Below, piece after piece: positions 34,623 through 34,761 of a DNA stretch of 34,761 bases. The number at the start of each line of letters is the position of its first letter. Within the stretch, counting starts at the first letter, position 1. The translations under genes and the position numbers were made by a program. The notes below the pieces were generated by a model. It was not told the DNA's origin and did not search any database. It saw only the letters and a program-made list of their open reading frames with translations. Origin of the DNA: Aliidiomarina haloalkalitolerans (lineage in GTDB: Bacteria; Pseudomonadota; Gammaproteobacteria; Enterobacterales; Alteromonadaceae); contig NZ_PIPI01000011.1 in the NCBI RefSeq assembly GCF_003987315.1, forward strand, positions 1-34,761. Direction: 5' to 3'.

Positions 34623-34640
34623 GGATTCTTAAATGAATCC
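34623..34640 (+). other. Hairpin just upstream of mature 16S
   Basis: GGATTC (34623-34628) and GAATCC (34635-34640) pair around a 6-nt loop, 19 bp before the 16S start. It may be part of the precursor processing region; the partner strand beyond 16S is outside the window. Confidence 0.5.
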
Positions 34641-34659
34641 AACTTTGCATCAAAATCTT

Positions 34660-34761
34660 AAATTGAAGAGTTTGATCATGGCTCAGATTGAACGCTGGCG
34701 GCAGGCCTAACACATGCAAGTCGAGCGGTAACATTTCTAGCTTGCTAGAAGATGACGAGCG
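34660..34761 (+). rRNA. 16S ribosomal RNA, 5' end (partial)
   Basis: The mature 5' end AAATTGAAGAGTTTGATC is followed by the universal primer region (AGAGTTTGATCATGGCTCAG) and GCAGGCCTAACACATGCAAG. About 102 bases are present and the gene runs off the right edge. The first variable region contains a TTTCTAGCTTGCTAGAAGA hairpin, which could support genus assignment. Confidence 0.99.

Overview
The window comes from a gammaproteobacterium. Most likely it is a marine Alteromonadales member of the Idiomarinaceae type; that placement is an inference from protein style and gene order, not from a database search. Most of it is conserved chromosome. The left end (about 1-3150) is an accessory island of a different character.

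Left island (1-3142). The window opens inside the end of an IS66-family insertion sequence whose terminal repeat stops 8 bp before a lipoprotein gene. Next come two small lipoproteins and an orphan Rhs-type C-terminal fragment on the + strand. On the - strand lie two small membrane proteins preceded by a glycine-rich Rhs-type C-terminal coding piece. Abutting that piece head to head on the + strand is the end of an Rhs core. I read this as a broken, rearranged Rhs polymorphic-toxin locus with candidate immunity genes. A roughly 60-bp REP/MITE-like inverted repeat closes it.

Housekeeping block 1 (3157-17815). A DUF885 lipoprotein peptidase lies on the - strand. It is followed by rnr-rlmB-(unknown membrane-anchored protein), then rpsF-priB-rpsR-rplI with a candidate S6:S18 leader, then dnaB and alr. 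Three perfect 20-bp tandem repeats, the first containing the alr stop codon, lie between alr and the convergent zur. After zur come dusA-gloA, a small secreted protein, an M19 membrane dipeptidase and a DUF6445-like 2OG-Fe(II) oxygenase. Several of these neighbourhoods (rnr-rlmB, rpsF-priB-rpsR-rplI, dnaB-alr, zur with dusA) match the E. coli layout.

Ribosomal protein block (17861-33288). The S10 operon (rpsJ to rpsQ) has a strong promoter and a leader with a probable L4-type attenuator. It ends in its own terminator. An outer-membrane porin-like gene with its own promoter and terminator then sits between rpsQ and rplN. The spc operon (rplN to rpmJ) follows, starting with a possible 14-codon upstream ORF. 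The alpha operon (rpsM-rpsK-rpsD-rpoA-rplQ) carries a recognisable S4-type leader and a GTG start at rpsM.

Right end. yajQ is followed by a roughly 750-bp non-coding stretch. It contains two inverted repeats, tandem rRNA promoters P1 and P2, a boxB/boxA antitermination region, two UUCG tetraloop hairpins and the first 102 bases of a 16S rRNA gene running off the window.

The most unusual points are the head-to-head Rhs core and tip, the porin gene at the S10/spc boundary, the small ORF before rplN, and the tandem repeats at the end of alr.
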